From contig NZ_CP038436.1 in the NCBI RefSeq assembly GCF_004683965.1, positions 310,001-374,000 of the forward strand: 64,000 nucleotides of DNA, given 5' to 3'. Source of the DNA: Nocardioides seonyuensis (GTDB lineage: Bacteria > Actinomycetota > Actinomycetes > Propionibacteriales > Nocardioidaceae). Positions 53,550-62,472 of the stretch are shown piece by piece. Every line of letters starts with the position of its first letter. Within the stretch, counting starts at the first letter, position 1. The notes below the pieces were generated by a model that was not told the origin of the DNA, ran no database searches, and saw nothing but the letters and a program-made list of their open reading frames with translations. The position numbers and the translations under genes were made by a program.

Positions 53550-54923
53550 TCAGGCCCCGGCGGTCTCCTCGGTGGACTCCTCGGCGACAGGCTCGCCGAC
53601 GGTGCCGTCGGGGCGGAGGTTCTTCAGGTCCACGACGTTGCCCGAGGCGTCCTTGACCGTCGCCGACTCCACGACGGTGGCCAGCGCCTTGCCGCGCAGG
53701 ATCTCCTGGACGAGCTCGGGGATGTGGTTGTGCTCGAACATGTGGTTGGCGAACTCCTGCGGGTCCTGGCCCGACTGCTGGGCACGCCGCACGAGGTGCT
53801 CGGAGAGCTCGGCCTGGTCGATGCCGAACTCCTCCTTCTTGGCGATCTTGTCGAGCACGAACTGCGCAGCCACGGCGTCACGGACCCGGCGCTCGAGGTC
53901 GGCCTCGAACTCCTCGGAGGTCTGCCCCTCGTCCTCGAGGTACTTCTCCATGGTCAGGCCGGCGTAGGCGAGCTGCTGCTCGACGTTCTGACGACGGGCG
54001 TTGAGCTCGTCGGTCACCATCGTCTCGGGCAGCGGGATCGAGACCTTCTCCAGGAGCGCCTCCAGCACGGCGTCGCGCGCCGCAGCGGCCTGCTCCAGGC
54101 GCTTGCCGCGGCCCAGTCGCTCGCGGACGTCGGCGGTGAGCTCCTCGGCCGTGTCGAACTCAGAGGCCAGCTGGGCGAACTCGTCGTCGAAGTCGGGGAG
54201 CTGCTGCTCCTGGACGGCACTGACGGTGACCGTCACCTGGACGGGGGTGCCGACCAGGTCTCCGCCGACCAGCTCGGAGTCGAAGGACTTCTCCTCCCCT
54301 GCGGACAGGCCGACCAGCGCCTCGTCGAGGCCTTCGATCATCCCGCCGCGGCCGACCCGGTAGGACATGTCGGACACCTCGCCGCCCTCGACGGGCTCGC
54401 CGTCCTGGGCAGCGGTGAGGCTCATGGTCACGAAGTCACCCTCGGCGGCGGCGCGCTCGACCGGGACGAGCGTGCCGAAGCGCTCACGCAGCGCCTGGAC
54501 CTGCTCCTCGACGTCGGCGTCGGTGACCTCGACGTCCTCGACCTCGGCCTCCAGGCCGTCGTAGTCGGGAACCTCGAAGTCGGGCTTGACGTCGACCTCG
54601 GCGGTGAACTCGAGGGTCTCGTTGTCCTCGAACTTGGTCACCTCGATCTCGGGCTGTGCGATCGGCTCGAGGTCGTGCTCGGCGAGAGCGGCCATGTACT
54701 GCTGGGGGACGACCGCGTTGACGGCCTCGTCCAGCACCGGTCCGCGACCGACCTGGCGGTCGATGACCGCCGGTGGCACCTTGCCGCGACGGAAGCCGGG
54801 GACGTTGATCTGCTGGGCGATCTTCTGGTAGGCCGCGTCGAGGCTCGGCTTGAGCTCCTCGAAGGGCACCTCGACAGTGAGCTTGGCCCGCGTCGGGGTC
54901 AAGTTCTCGACGGCGCTCTTCAC
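53550..54923 (-). CDS. tig: trigger factor
   Basis: Trigger factor is the ribosome-bound chaperone. The 457-residue protein has the ribosome-docking GFRRGK (43-48), a peptidyl-prolyl isomerase domain around 160-240 ([15 protein letters not shown]) and the helical arms. A disordered acidic tail ([10 protein letters not shown]) ends it. It precedes clpP1-clpP2-clpX on the same strand, the common order. Confidence 0.96.
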   Translation of the reverse strand: MKSAVENLTPTRAKLTVEVPFEELKPSLDAAYQKIAQQINVPGFRRGKVPPAVIDRQVGRGPVLDEAVNAVVPQQYMAALAEHDLEPIAQPEIEVTKFEDNETLEFTAEVDVKPDFEVPDYDGLEAEVEDVEVTDADVEEQVQALRERFGTLVPVERAAAEGDFVTMSLTAAQDGEPVEGGEVSDMSYRVGRGGMIEGLDEALVGLSAGEEKSFDSELVGGDLVGTPVQVTVTVSAVQEQQLPDFDDEFAQLASEFDTAEELTADVRERLGRGKRLEQAAAARDAVLEALLEKVSIPLPETMVTDELNARRQNVEQQLAYAGLTMEKYLEDEGQTSEEFEADLERRVRDAVAAQFVLDKIAKKEEFGIDQAELSEHLVRRAQQSGQDPQEFANHMFEHNHIPELVQEILRGKALATVVESATVKDASGNVVDLKNLRPDGTVGEPVAEESTEETAGA

Positions 54924-55017
54924 AGGTGTTCTCCTTCTTGTCTGGTGACGGGCGGACGTGCGACGGCGAGCCGGCGCACTGGCCCAGAACTGGTACTGCG
55001 GTCAGCTTGCAATTCGG

Positions 55018-55090
55018 TCGGGGCGACAGGACTCGAACCTGCGGTCTCCTGCTCCCAAAGCAGGCGCGCTAGCCACTACGCTACGCCCCG
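55018..55090 (-). tRNA. tRNA-Pro (anticodon TGG)
   Basis: The acceptor stem CGGGGCG pairs with CGCCCCG, and discriminator A follows. The anticodon stem CCTGC/GCAGG encloses the loop TTTGGGA, with anticodon TGG. The T arm has GGTTCGAGTC. CCA is not encoded. It begins with C, as proline tRNAs do. Confidence 0.95.
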
Positions 55091-55140
55091 CCAAGTCGGT
55101 CGGTCCCGCCTCGACCTCGAGGTAGCACCGGCCTGCTTGG

Positions 55141-55211
55141 AGCGGATGACGGGAATCGAACCCGCGTAGCCAGTTTGGAAGACTGGGGCTCTACCATTGA
55201 GCTACATCCGC
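55141..55211 (-). tRNA. tRNA-Gly (anticodon TCC)
   Basis: The acceptor stem GCGGATG pairs with CATCCGC, with discriminator T. The anticodon stem CCAGT/ACTGG encloses CTTCCAA, with anticodon TCC. The T arm has GGTTCGATTCC. The three bases after the discriminator read CCA, so the 3' end may be encoded. It lies 50 bases upstream of tRNA-Pro. Confidence 0.95.
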
Positions 55212-55219
55212 GCGGCACC

Positions 55220-55268
55220 GGAGCGGTCGTCGACCGCTCCAAACCGGGTGTCATCGTGCCACACCCGG
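55220..55268 (-). terminator. two tandem hairpins upstream of the tRNAs
   Basis: CCGGGTGT/ACACCCGG (55244-55251, 55261-55268) comes first on the minus strand, then TTT, then GGAGCGGTCG/CGACCGCTCC (55220-55229, 55231-55240), which has a one-base gap. They sit 43 bases after the phosphatase stop and should end the nei-phosphatase transcript before tRNA-Gly. Confidence 0.65.
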
Positions 55269-55311
55269 CGCCGCTGCCCACAACCGAGCCACCAGCGGCG
55301 GCACGCGGCGG

Positions 55312-56400
55312 TCAGCGCCGGTTCACCAGCAGCAGGGCCCGGTCGTCGTTGCGCGACCCGATGGACTCGATCAGGCGCTGGGCGCCCCCCTCGAACTCGC
55401 CACGGAGCAGCCGCTCCGCCTGGCCGAGCATCTTGTCGATGCCCAGGGCGATGTCACGGGTGCGCGTCTCGACCATGCCGTCGGTGTAGAGGAGCATCGC
55501 GTCACCGTGGCGCATGAGCCCGGAGACTGCGTCGTACGTCGCCCCCTCGACGAGGCCGAGCACCGGTCCCTCGGTCTCGATCACCCGCCACCTGCCTGAC
55601 CCGGCCTCACGCAGCGCGGCGGGCGGGTGCCCGGCGCTGCGCAGGTCGTAGCGGCCCGTCCGGAGGTCGAGGGAGAGGTGGATGGCCGTGGCGAAGCCCT
55701 CGTCCCAGTCCTGACGCAGCAGGAAGGTGTTGGCGGCCTCGAGGAACTCCTCTGCCGGCAGCGCGCTGAGCAGGCCTCCGATGGCCCCGGAGAGCAGCAG
55801 GGCACGGGTGCCGGCTCCGGCGCCCTTGCCGGACACGTCGACCACGGCGACCTCGAGCCGATCGCCCAGCCGCGCCGCGACCACGAAGTCACCGGCGAAC
55901 GGGGTGCCTCCCGCCGACCTCAGCTCGCTGGCGGCGTACCACTCCGGCGGCAGCTCGGGGATGCCGCCCTGGCGAAGGATGCGGTCGCGGAGGTCGACGA
56001 ACATCGACTCGCCCTGCAGACCGCCGACGCCCAGCTCGGTGCGCCGGAAGGAGGACAGCAGGATCATCAGCCCGAAGCCGAACATCACCGTGACGCTCAC
56101 CCCGATGCGGATGGTGAGATCCGGTTGGGTCGGGACCACGAGCGCCAGCACGAACAGCACGAACACCACGAACCACGACAGCTGGCGGGGACGCAGGATG
56201 AGGCTGGACACGCCGAGCGGCACGATGAAGGTGACCAGGGGTGTGTAGTCGGGCAGGCGCCACACCGCCAGGCCGATCAGCACGGTGACGAGCACCAGCA
56301 CGGTCAGTGCGCGGGTTCCCCGGGGCACCAGGCGCCTCAGACCGAGGTCGAGGCGCTGACCCAGGCCTGCCGGCACCGGCCTCGCTCGAGAAGCGCTCAT
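55312..56400 (-). CDS. PP2C-family (SpoIIE-type) serine phosphatase, membrane-bound
   Basis: The 362-residue protein has four to five membrane segments (about 30-125) and then a SpoIIE phosphatase domain. Domain motifs are GGTPFAGDFVVAARLGD, VVDVSGKGAGAGTRALL, DEGFATAIHLSLD, LRSAGHPPA and LLYTDGMVETRTRD, with the metal-binding Asp residues present. Such proteins often dephosphorylate anti-sigma antagonists. No anti-sigma or STAS gene is adjacent. Its ATG overlaps the glycosylase stop (ATGA). Confidence 0.9.
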   Translation of the reverse strand: MSASRARPVPAGLGQRLDLGLRRLVPRGTRALTVLVLVTVLIGLAVWRLPDYTPLVTFIVPLGVSSLILRPRQLSWFVVFVLFVLALVVPTQPDLTIRIGVSVTVMFGFGLMILLSSFRRTELGVGGLQGESMFVDLRDRILRQGGIPELPPEWYAASELRSAGGTPFAGDFVVAARLGDRLEVAVVDVSGKGAGAGTRALLLSGAIGGLLSALPAEEFLEAANTFLLRQDWDEGFATAIHLSLDLRTGRYDLRSAGHPPAALREAGSGRWRVIETEGPVLGLVEGATYDAVSGLMRHGDAMLLYTDGMVETRTRDIALGIDKMLGQAERLLRGEFEGGAQRLIESIGSRNDDRALLLVNRR

Positions 56401-57308
56401 GTCCGCAGTCCTCGCGCTCGTGCCGATGTGGTGTGGGAAGACTGTACGGCTGCTCGCGACCGAAAGGGAGGCTGACAGCGCGGGCACCAGAACGTGTTTC
56501 GGCCGTTCAGCACGTCGGTGCGCACCTTGGCGTTGCACACCAGGCACTCCTGCCCCGTGCGCCGGTAGACGTAGACCTCACCGCCGTGGTCGTCGACGCG
56601 TGGCGCTCGCCCCATGGCGTCGGGCGTGTGCTCGGGGCGCACGGTGTCGATCCGCCCGCTCACGACCCCCTCCGCCATCAGCTCCACGAGGTCGGTCCAC
56701 ATGGCCTCCCACTGGCCGACCCTCAGCGACCTGCCGGGGCGCAGGGGATGGATGCGATGCCGGAACAGCACCTCGGCGCGGTAGACGTTGCCGACCCCGG
56801 CCAGCACGGCCTGGTCCATGAGAAGGTCGCCGATCGGACGGTGGCTGGTCCGGATCCGGCGCCAGGCGCGGTCGGGGTCTGCGTCAGCTCGCAACGGGTC
56901 GGGCCCGAGGCGCGCCAGGATCTCCTCGCGTCGTGCGGGACCGACCAGCTCGCACTGGGTGGCGCCGCGCAGGTCGGCGTACGACGTCGTGGCCGCTCCC
57001 CCGCTCCCGGCCTCGGTGGCTGCCACCAGCCGCAGCCGCACCTGGCCCACCGGAGCGGGCACCGCGTCCACCCCGGCGTGCACCTCGAACGACCCGATCA
57101 GGCCGAGGTGCACGTGGACGAAGCGCTCATCCTCGAACTCTGCGAAGAGGTGCTTGCCCGCGGACTCCGCACCGACGAACGTCGTGCGGTCCAGCGTCGC
57201 AGCGTCGGCCGAGAACCTCCCCTGTGGGCTCGAGACCAGCACCACCCTCCCGGCGAAGGCAGCGTGGAGGTCGTCGGCGAGTCGCCTGAGGGTGTGCCCC
57301 TCAGGCAT
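56397..57308 (-). CDS. Fpg/Nei-family DNA glycosylase
   Basis: The protein repairs oxidised bases. The 303-residue product begins MPEGHTLRR, with the Pro2 nucleophile and Glu3. It has GAESAGKHLFAEF (with Lys), DQAVLAGVGNVYRAEVLF (helix-two-turn-helix), and the zinc finger CLVC...WCPRC. The N-terminus and zinc finger make it Nei-type (endonuclease VIII-like) rather than Fpg. It overlaps rpiB by eight bases. Confidence 0.92.
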   Translation of the reverse strand: MPEGHTLRRLADDLHAAFAGRVVLVSSPQGRFSADAATLDRTTFVGAESAGKHLFAEFEDERFVHVHLGLIGSFEVHAGVDAVPAPVGQVRLRLVAATEAGSGGAATTSYADLRGATQCELVGPARREEILARLGPDPLRADADPDRAWRRIRTSHRPIGDLLMDQAVLAGVGNVYRAEVLFRHRIHPLRPGRSLRVGQWEAMWTDLVELMAEGVVSGRIDTVRPEHTPDAMGRAPRVDDHGGEVYVYRRTGQECLVCNAKVRTDVLNGRNTFWCPRCQPPFRSRAAVQSSHTTSARARGLRT

Positions 57309-57828
57309 CCGGCCCGCCGGGCGAGGAGTCGCGGCCGCGCAGCGCCGACTCCGGCAGCGGCGGCAGCTCGTGGGTCTCGTCGTAGGTGGTCAGCTGGCCG
57401 ATGCGGCGCACGTGGCGCTCGTCGCCGGGGAACTCGGTGGAGAGGAACACCTCGACGAAGCGCGTCATCTCCTCCAGGGAGTGCATCCGGCCGCCGACGG
57501 AGACGACGTTGGCGTCGTTGTGCTCCCGGGCCAGGACAGCGGTCTCCTCCGACCACACGAGCGCGCACCTGATCCCGTGCACCTTGTTCGCGGCCATCTG
57601 CTCGCCGTTGCCCGACCCGCCGATGACCACACCGAGGGAGTCCAGGCCTTCAGACCGGTCGGCCGCGACACCTTCGGCGGCACGCAGGCAGAACACGGGG
57701 TAGTCGTCGAGGGCGTCGTAGACGAAGGGACCGTGGTCGACGACCTCGTAGCCGTGCTCCACGAGCCAATCGGTCAGGTGGTCCTTGAGGTCGAGGCCGG
57801 CGTGGTCAGAGCCCAGGTGAACGCGCAT
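57301..57828 (-). CDS. rpiB: ribose-5-phosphate isomerase B
   Basis: RpiB interconverts ribose-5- and ribulose-5-phosphate. The 175-residue protein has HLGSDHAGLDLKDHL, DYPVFCLRAA, GVVIGGSGNGEQMAANK and NDANVVSVGGR, the typical active-site segments with Asp-His and the SGNG loop. It carries an extra tail of about 20 residues. The start follows the hemerythrin gene by 52 bases. Confidence 0.95.
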   Translation of the reverse strand: MRVHLGSDHAGLDLKDHLTDWLVEHGYEVVDHGPFVYDALDDYPVFCLRAAEGVAADRSEGLDSLGVVIGGSGNGEQMAANKVHGIRCALVWSEETAVLAREHNDANVVSVGGRMHSLEEMTRFVEVFLSTEFPGDERHVRRIGQLTTYDETHELPPLPESALRGRDSSPGGPDA

Positions 57829-57880
57829 GGCGCCAGTCTGGCAGGTACCGCCGACCCCGTGCCGCGGACCTCCGCGAGGA

Positions 57881-58354
57881 TCAGTCGGCGATGAGCGACT
57901 CCCCCGGGTGCGCCTCGTGCCATGCCGCCATCGCGAGGTCCCACTCCGGTCCGGACAAGGACACCAGCGTCGCGGGGAAGAGGCCGTCCTCCTCGCGCGT
58001 GATGTGCTCGGCGAGGTCGTCCATCTCCCTCTGGAGGCGGACCCGGTGCTCCTCGCTGTCCAGGTCGATCGTCGCGAGGAACTGCTCCAGCTCGCGGTGC
58101 TCGCTGACCAGCGGCGCCACGTAGTCGGCGTACATCGGGTCCTGGGCAGCCATGACCGTGAAGACGCCGTTCTCCTCGCCCTGCCAGTGCTTGCGAAGCT
58201 CCTCGCGCATCCGGGCGACCAGACCGGTGGCCTCCTCGATCTGCCCGTGGCCCAGCGCCCGGACGGCCCGACCGCCGAGGTCGACCACGAGGTCGTGCTC
58301 GGCGATGTAGTCCCGGATCAGCGGGATCTGTCGGCAGCCGCAGTAGTGGCACAT
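57881..58354 (-). CDS. hemerythrin-domain protein with N-terminal cysteine cluster
   Basis: The 157-residue protein begins MCHYCGCRQ, an unusual CHYCGC cluster. A hemerythrin-like bundle follows with HDLVVDLG, KHWQGEENGVF, VSEHRELEQFL and HITREEDGLF, which contain the His/Glu iron ligands. Such proteins bind oxygen, nitric oxide or iron, but the role here is unknown. The start was chosen for its GAGG and because four bases separate it from the metG stop; the longer frame is shadow of metG. Confidence 0.85.
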   Translation of the reverse strand: MCHYCGCRQIPLIRDYIAEHDLVVDLGGRAVRALGHGQIEEATGLVARMREELRKHWQGEENGVFTVMAAQDPMYADYVAPLVSEHRELEQFLATIDLDSEEHRVRLQREMDDLAEHITREEDGLFPATLVSLSGPEWDLAMAAWHEAHPGESLIAD

Positions 58355-58358
58355 GCCC

Positions 58359-60176
58359 TCACCCTGCCACCCGGGCGAGCTCCTCCTCCACGACGGCGGG
58401 GTCGAGCTTGGTGAAGACCGGCGTCGGCCTGGCGACCGGCGTGCCGACGACGAGCGGCCGTGACTCCCAGCGGGGCGTCGCGCTGTAGTCGCCCGTGATG
58501 ACGGGGTAGGACGTGAGACCGGCACCGTTGTCGGGATCGAGCTCCTCGACCTGCTCGATGTGCGGCATGGGCTGCAGCTGCCCCTCGCCGCCGAGCACGG
58601 CATGGACCTTGTTGGCGGCGTGCGGCAGGAACGGCGCGAGCAGGGTGTTGCAGTCGCTCACGCACTGGGCCGCCACGTGCAGGACGGTCGCGAGCCGTTC
58701 ACGCTGGGACTCGTCCTTCATCTTGTAGGGCTCCGTCGCCGTGACGTAGCGGTTGACCTCGCCCACGATCCGCATCGCCTCCGCCACCGCGGCGCGCAGG
58801 CGGTGTCGCCCGAGGAGGTCCCCGACCGTGCGGAAGCCGTCGCGGACGGTCGAGAGGACCCCCTCGTCGATCGGTTCGAGGGCGCCGCACGGAGGGATCT
58901 CGCCGAAGCTCTTCGCGATCATCGTCGCGGTCCGGTTGACGAGGTTGCCCCAGCCCGCCACCAGCTCGGAGTTGTTGCGCGTGACGAAGTCGGCCCACGT
59001 GAACGCGGCGTCGGAGGTCTCGGGACCCGCGGCACAGATGAAGTAGCGCAACGGGTCGGGCCCGTAGCGCTCCAGCACGTCGCGGACGTAGAGGACGTGC
59101 CCGCGGGAGGAGGAGAACTGCTGGTCGCCCATCGTCAGGAACTCGCTGGAGACGACCTCGGTCGGCAGGTTCAGCACGCCGTAGTCACCGGGCTCGCCAC
59201 CCTTGGCACCCGACCCGTTGTACGCCAACAGCTCGGCCGGCCAGATCTGGGAGTGGAAGACGATGTTGTCCTTGCCCATGAAGTAGTAGGACAGCGCCTC
59301 GGGGTCGTTCCACCACTCGCGCCACCGGTCAGGGCTGGCGCCGGTCGTCTCCGCCTGCCGCCGGGCCCACTCGATGGACGCGGACAGGTAGCCGATCACG
59401 GCGTCGAACCAGACGTAGAACCGCTTGGTCGGCTGGTCCTCCCAGCCCGGGACGGGGATACCCCAGTCGATGTCGCGGGTCATCGCCCGCGGCCGGATCT
59501 CCTTGAGGATGTTCTGGGAGAACCTGATGACGTTCGGCCTCCACTCTCCCTGGGCCTCTCGGTCGTCGAGCCATACCTTCAGCGCGTCGGCAAGGGCAGG
59601 AAGGTCGAGGAACCAGTGCTCGGTCTCCACGAACTCCGGGGTGGCGCCGGTGACCTTGGACCGGGGGTCGATGAGGTCGACCGGGTCGAGCTGGTTGCCG
59701 CAGTTGTCGCACTGGTCGCCGCGCGCCTCGGCGTACTTGCAGATCGGGCAGGTGCCCTCGATGTAGCGGTCGGGCAGGGTGCGGCCGGTGGCAGGCTCCA
59801 GTGCGACCTTCTGGGCGCGACTGACGAAGTAGCCGTTCGCCCGGCACTGGCGGAAGAGTGCCTGCACCACGCCGTAGTGGTTGCCGGTGGTGGTCCGGGT
59901 GTAGAGGTCGTAAGAACACCCGAGGTCGGCCAGCTCGCGCGCGATGACCTCGTGGTTGGTGTTGACGAACTCCTTGGCGGTCACGCCCGCCTTGTCCGCG
60001 AGCACCAGGATCGGCGTGCCGTGCTCGTCGGACCCGCTCACCATCAGCACGTCGTGACCGGCCATCCGCATGTAGCGACTGAAGACGTCGGAGGGAACGC
60101 CGAAACCGGCCACGTGGCCGATGTGGCGCGGCCCGTTGGCATAGGGCCAGGCGACTGCGGAGAGGACTCGTGTCAT
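58359..60176 (-). CDS. metG: methionyl-tRNA synthetase
   Basis: MetG charges initiator and elongator tRNA(Met). The 605-residue class I enzyme has HIGH (18-21), a zinc knuckle (Cys143, Cys146, Cys156, Cys159) and a KMSKS-loop variant in QQFSSSRGH. It also has [17 protein letters not shown]. No C-terminal tRNA-binding (EMAP/Arc1) domain is present, as in many actinobacteria. It heads the metG-hemerythrin-rpiB-nei-phosphatase group. Confidence 0.96.
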   Translation of the reverse strand: MTRVLSAVAWPYANGPRHIGHVAGFGVPSDVFSRYMRMAGHDVLMVSGSDEHGTPILVLADKAGVTAKEFVNTNHEVIARELADLGCSYDLYTRTTTGNHYGVVQALFRQCRANGYFVSRAQKVALEPATGRTLPDRYIEGTCPICKYAEARGDQCDNCGNQLDPVDLIDPRSKVTGATPEFVETEHWFLDLPALADALKVWLDDREAQGEWRPNVIRFSQNILKEIRPRAMTRDIDWGIPVPGWEDQPTKRFYVWFDAVIGYLSASIEWARRQAETTGASPDRWREWWNDPEALSYYFMGKDNIVFHSQIWPAELLAYNGSGAKGGEPGDYGVLNLPTEVVSSEFLTMGDQQFSSSRGHVLYVRDVLERYGPDPLRYFICAAGPETSDAAFTWADFVTRNNSELVAGWGNLVNRTATMIAKSFGEIPPCGALEPIDEGVLSTVRDGFRTVGDLLGRHRLRAAVAEAMRIVGEVNRYVTATEPYKMKDESQRERLATVLHVAAQCVSDCNTLLAPFLPHAANKVHAVLGGEGQLQPMPHIEQVEELDPDNGAGLTSYPVITGDYSATPRWESRPLVVGTPVARPTPVFTKLDPAVVEEELARVAG

Positions 60177-60195
60177 GCCGCGATCCTAGTGAGCC

Positions 60196-60807
60196 TCAGG
60201 AGAAGTCGAGCTCTCCGGTCCGCGAGCGCTTGAGCTCGTAGAAGTAGGGGAACTTCGCCACGGCGACGGCGCCGTCCCAGAGGTCCAGGGCATCCTGGCC
60301 GCGGGGGATCTTGGAGAGGACCGGACCGAAGAAGGCGGCGCCCTCGATGTGGATGGTCGGGGTGCCCACGTCGTCACCGACGGCGTCCATCCCGGCGTGG
60401 TGGCTGCGCGCGACGGCCTCGTCGAGGGACGCATCGTCCATCGCCTCGACCAGGTGGGCGGGCAGTCCCGCCTCCTCGAGGGCCTCCGCGACGATGGCGC
60501 GGGCCTCCTCACCGAGCGAGCGGCCCCCGGGGTGGATCCGGTTGCCCATCGCGGTGTAGAGCGGGAGCAGCACCTCGTTGCCGTGCTCCTGCTCCGCCTT
60601 GACCAGGACGCGCACCGGGCCCCAGGCCGGCTCCAGGAGCGTGCGGTAGTCCTCGGGGATGTCACGGTCCTTGTTGAGGTAGGCCAGCGACATGACGTGC
60701 CAGGTGACCTCGATGTCGCGCTGCTGCTCGACCTCGAGGATCCAGCGCGAGGTGATCCAGGCGAAGGGACAGAGGGGATCGAACCAGAAGTCGGCCTTGG
60801 TGCTCAT
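60196..60807 (-). CDS. DsbA-family protein, mycothiol-dependent nitroreductase Rv2466c-like
   Basis: The 203-residue thioredoxin-fold protein begins ADFWFDPLCPFAWITSRW, close to the Rv2466c family. It has the peptide GTPTIHIEGAAFFGP (cis-Pro loop), and a helical insert in the middle. The active-site motif is Cys13-Pro-Phe-Ala16, so the second (resolving) Cys is replaced by Ala. It should act cytoplasmically with mycothiol; substrate unknown. It lies 19 bases upstream of metG on the same strand. The start MSTKADFW is preferred to one six codons earlier. Confidence 0.85.
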   Translation of the reverse strand: MSTKADFWFDPLCPFAWITSRWILEVEQQRDIEVTWHVMSLAYLNKDRDIPEDYRTLLEPAWGPVRVLVKAEQEHGNEVLLPLYTAMGNRIHPGGRSLGEEARAIVAEALEEAGLPAHLVEAMDDASLDEAVARSHHAGMDAVGDDVGTPTIHIEGAAFFGPVLSKIPRGQDALDLWDGAVAVAKFPYFYELKRSRTGELDFS

Positions 60808-60869
60808 GGCGACCAATCTAGTCATGCCCCATCCGGGCAGGGCTCCTCACTCATGCCCGGGACACGCCG

Positions 60870-60904
60870 CAGGGCGGCCCCGGCGAGGTGCCGGGACCGC
60901 CCTG
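60870..60904 (-). terminator. terminator after the first secreted paralog
   Basis: CAGGGCGG (60870-60877) and CCGCCCTG (60897-60904) form a stem with further inner pairing (CCGGC/GCCGG), 20 bases after the stop at 60924. Confidence 0.65.
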
Positions 60905-60923
60905 TGGACCGATGGTGCGTGGA

Positions 60924-61541
60924 TCAGCTGGGCTCGTGGAGGTCCACGTTGAGGCCGTTGCCCGTGCCCGACATCGCGAGGTTGATGACCGAGGTGGTCA
61001 GCAGCCCGCAGTTGGCGAACTTGGGCAGGGTGTAGGTGGTGTTGAAGTTGGTGACGCCACCCAGGTTGATGTTGCCGGCCATGTGCGCCGTGGCAGGCGT
61101 CACGGTCGTGCAGGAGCCGCTCACCAGGTTGACGAAGGGCAGGAAGGTCGGGCGGATCGCCTTGATCTGCACGTTGAACGTGGCCGTGGTGTCTGCGAAG
61201 CCCGTCGTGTAGTTGAGCGTGCCGGTGACCGGAGCGGTCTCGTGCATCTCGATGGTGACGTCGGCCAGCGGCAGGCTGCCGATGTCGAGGCGCGTGGTCG
61301 TCTGCGGGATGTCGAGGTGACCGGTCAGCTGACCGGTGGCGAGGTCCAGCTCGGCCGACAGCGTGCCGGGCGAGAGGTGGACCTCCTTGTTGAGCTTCTT
61401 GATCGTGGTGGTGGCCTCGACGTCCCACTCCATGGGAATGATCGGGTCGGCCTGCGCGGGCGCAGCAGCGAACGGGGCCGTCAGCGCCAGACCAGCGGTG
61501 ACGGTCGCGAGGCTGCGAACCAGCTTGCGAGTGTGTGACAT
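60924..61541 (-). CDS. secreted protein of unknown function, paralog A
   Basis: The 205-residue protein has a signal peptide (about 1-31) ending ALTAPFAAAPAQA. The mature part is beta-rich in composition, with LPLADVTIEMHETAPVTGTL, QIKAIRPTFLPFVNLVSGSC and LPKFANCG. The two cysteines (GSC and ANC) also occur in the neighbour and may form a disulfide. No known domain is recognised. It lies 180 bases after the neighbouring paralog and has its own upstream box and terminator, so the two are separate transcripts. GGAGGG lies upstream of the ATG. Confidence 0.8.
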   Translation of the reverse strand: MSHTRKLVRSLATVTAGLALTAPFAAAPAQADPIIPMEWDVEATTTIKKLNKEVHLSPGTLSAELDLATGQLTGHLDIPQTTTRLDIGSLPLADVTIEMHETAPVTGTLNYTTGFADTTATFNVQIKAIRPTFLPFVNLVSGSCTTVTPATAHMAGNINLGGVTNFNTTYTLPKFANCGLLTTSVINLAMSGTGNGLNVDLHEPS

Positions 61542-61603
61542 ATGGGTGTCCCTCCCGGACAAGTTGATGTGTCGAAGGACACGGTGCCGCCCGAGTGGGA
61601 CCG

Positions 61604-61640
61604 GTGTCAACGATTGTGTGACGATCAGTTACAAGATTTG
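61604..61640 (-). promoter_or_regulatory. conserved 37-bp box upstream of paralog A
   Basis: This box matches the box at 62385 at 34 of 37 positions. On the minus strand it holds TGTAACTGATCGTCACA, an imperfect 6-5-6 dyad, followed by CAATCGTTGACA. It lies 62 bases upstream of the start codon. A promoter with an operator is the simplest reading. Confidence 0.6.
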
Positions 61641-61721
61641 ACCAAGAGGTCATGTTCGATGCGAACTGCGGGGTGCCCGGGGTGAGCCGGGGCACCCCGC
61701 AGTCGGGTCATGCTGGGACGA

Positions 61722-62324
61722 TCAGCTGAGCTGGGCCGTCATGGTGTTGCCGGATCCGGAGAGCGCGGCGCTGATGGCCTTGTCGACCAGCTTGTTGCCG
61801 CAGTTGGCGAAGTCCGCGAGGTCGAAGCCGCCGCTGAACGAGCTGACGCCACCGAGGTTGATGGGCCCGGACAGGCTCACCGTCGTGGGCGCCTTGGTCG
61901 TGCAGGCGCCCTTGACCAGGTTGAGCTGGGGTGCGAACGCCGGGCGGATCCCCACGACCTGGACGTTGAACGAGGCCTTGGTGCTGGCCTTGCCCGCGAC
62001 GGTGTCGAAGGTGCCCGTGACGGGAGCGGCCTGGTGGAAGGCCACCGTCACGTCGGCGAGCGGGATGCTGCTGAAGCTGATCCGCTTGGACGCGTTGGGC
62101 AGCGTGAGGTTGCCGGTGAGCTTGCCGGTGGCCCTGTTGACGTCGGCGTTGAGCGTGCCGGTGGGCAGCGCCACGGTCGTCTTGGCGGTCTTGAACGTGG
62201 CCGTCGCGTCGACGTTGAAGCTGATGGGCTCGGCCTGAGCCGGAGATGCCGCGAACGGAATCGCCAGGGCAAGGCCAGCGGTGACGGTCGCGAGACCGCG
62301 CACCAGATTGCGAGTGTTAGACAT
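61722..62324 (-). CDS. secreted protein of unknown function, paralog B
   Basis: The 200-residue protein has a signal peptide (about 1-31) nearly identical to paralog A (LATVTAGLALAIPFAASPAQA). The mature part shares IPLADVTVAFHQAAPVTGTF, VGIRPAFAPQLNLVKGAC and LADFANCG, including the two cysteines. The pair looks like an old tandem duplication. No catalytic motif or wall anchor is visible. GGAGGG lies five bases before the ATG. Divergent from pepN. Confidence 0.8.
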   Translation of the reverse strand: MSNTRNLVRGLATVTAGLALAIPFAASPAQAEPISFNVDATATFKTAKTTVALPTGTLNADVNRATGKLTGNLTLPNASKRISFSSIPLADVTVAFHQAAPVTGTFDTVAGKASTKASFNVQVVGIRPAFAPQLNLVKGACTTKAPTTVSLSGPINLGGVSSFSGGFDLADFANCGNKLVDKAISAALSGSGNTMTAQLS

Positions 62325-62384
62325 GTCGTCCCTCCCGGAGACAAACGGAATTGTTGGAGACAAACTGCCGTGATCCGAGCCACT

Positions 62385-62421
62385 GTGTCAACGATTGTGT
62401 GACGTTCAGTTACAAAATCTG
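62385..62421 (-). promoter_or_regulatory. conserved 37-bp box upstream of paralog B
   Basis: This is the second copy of the box at 61604, with three differences. The dyad on the minus strand reads TGTAACTGAACGTCACA. It is 60 bases upstream of the paralog B start and 51 bases upstream of pepN, so it could also influence pepN. Confidence 0.6.
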
Positions 62422-62472
62422 CTAGTGGCCCGTGTTGTGAAGCAGGACACGTCCAGTGGTTGGATGCTCCAC

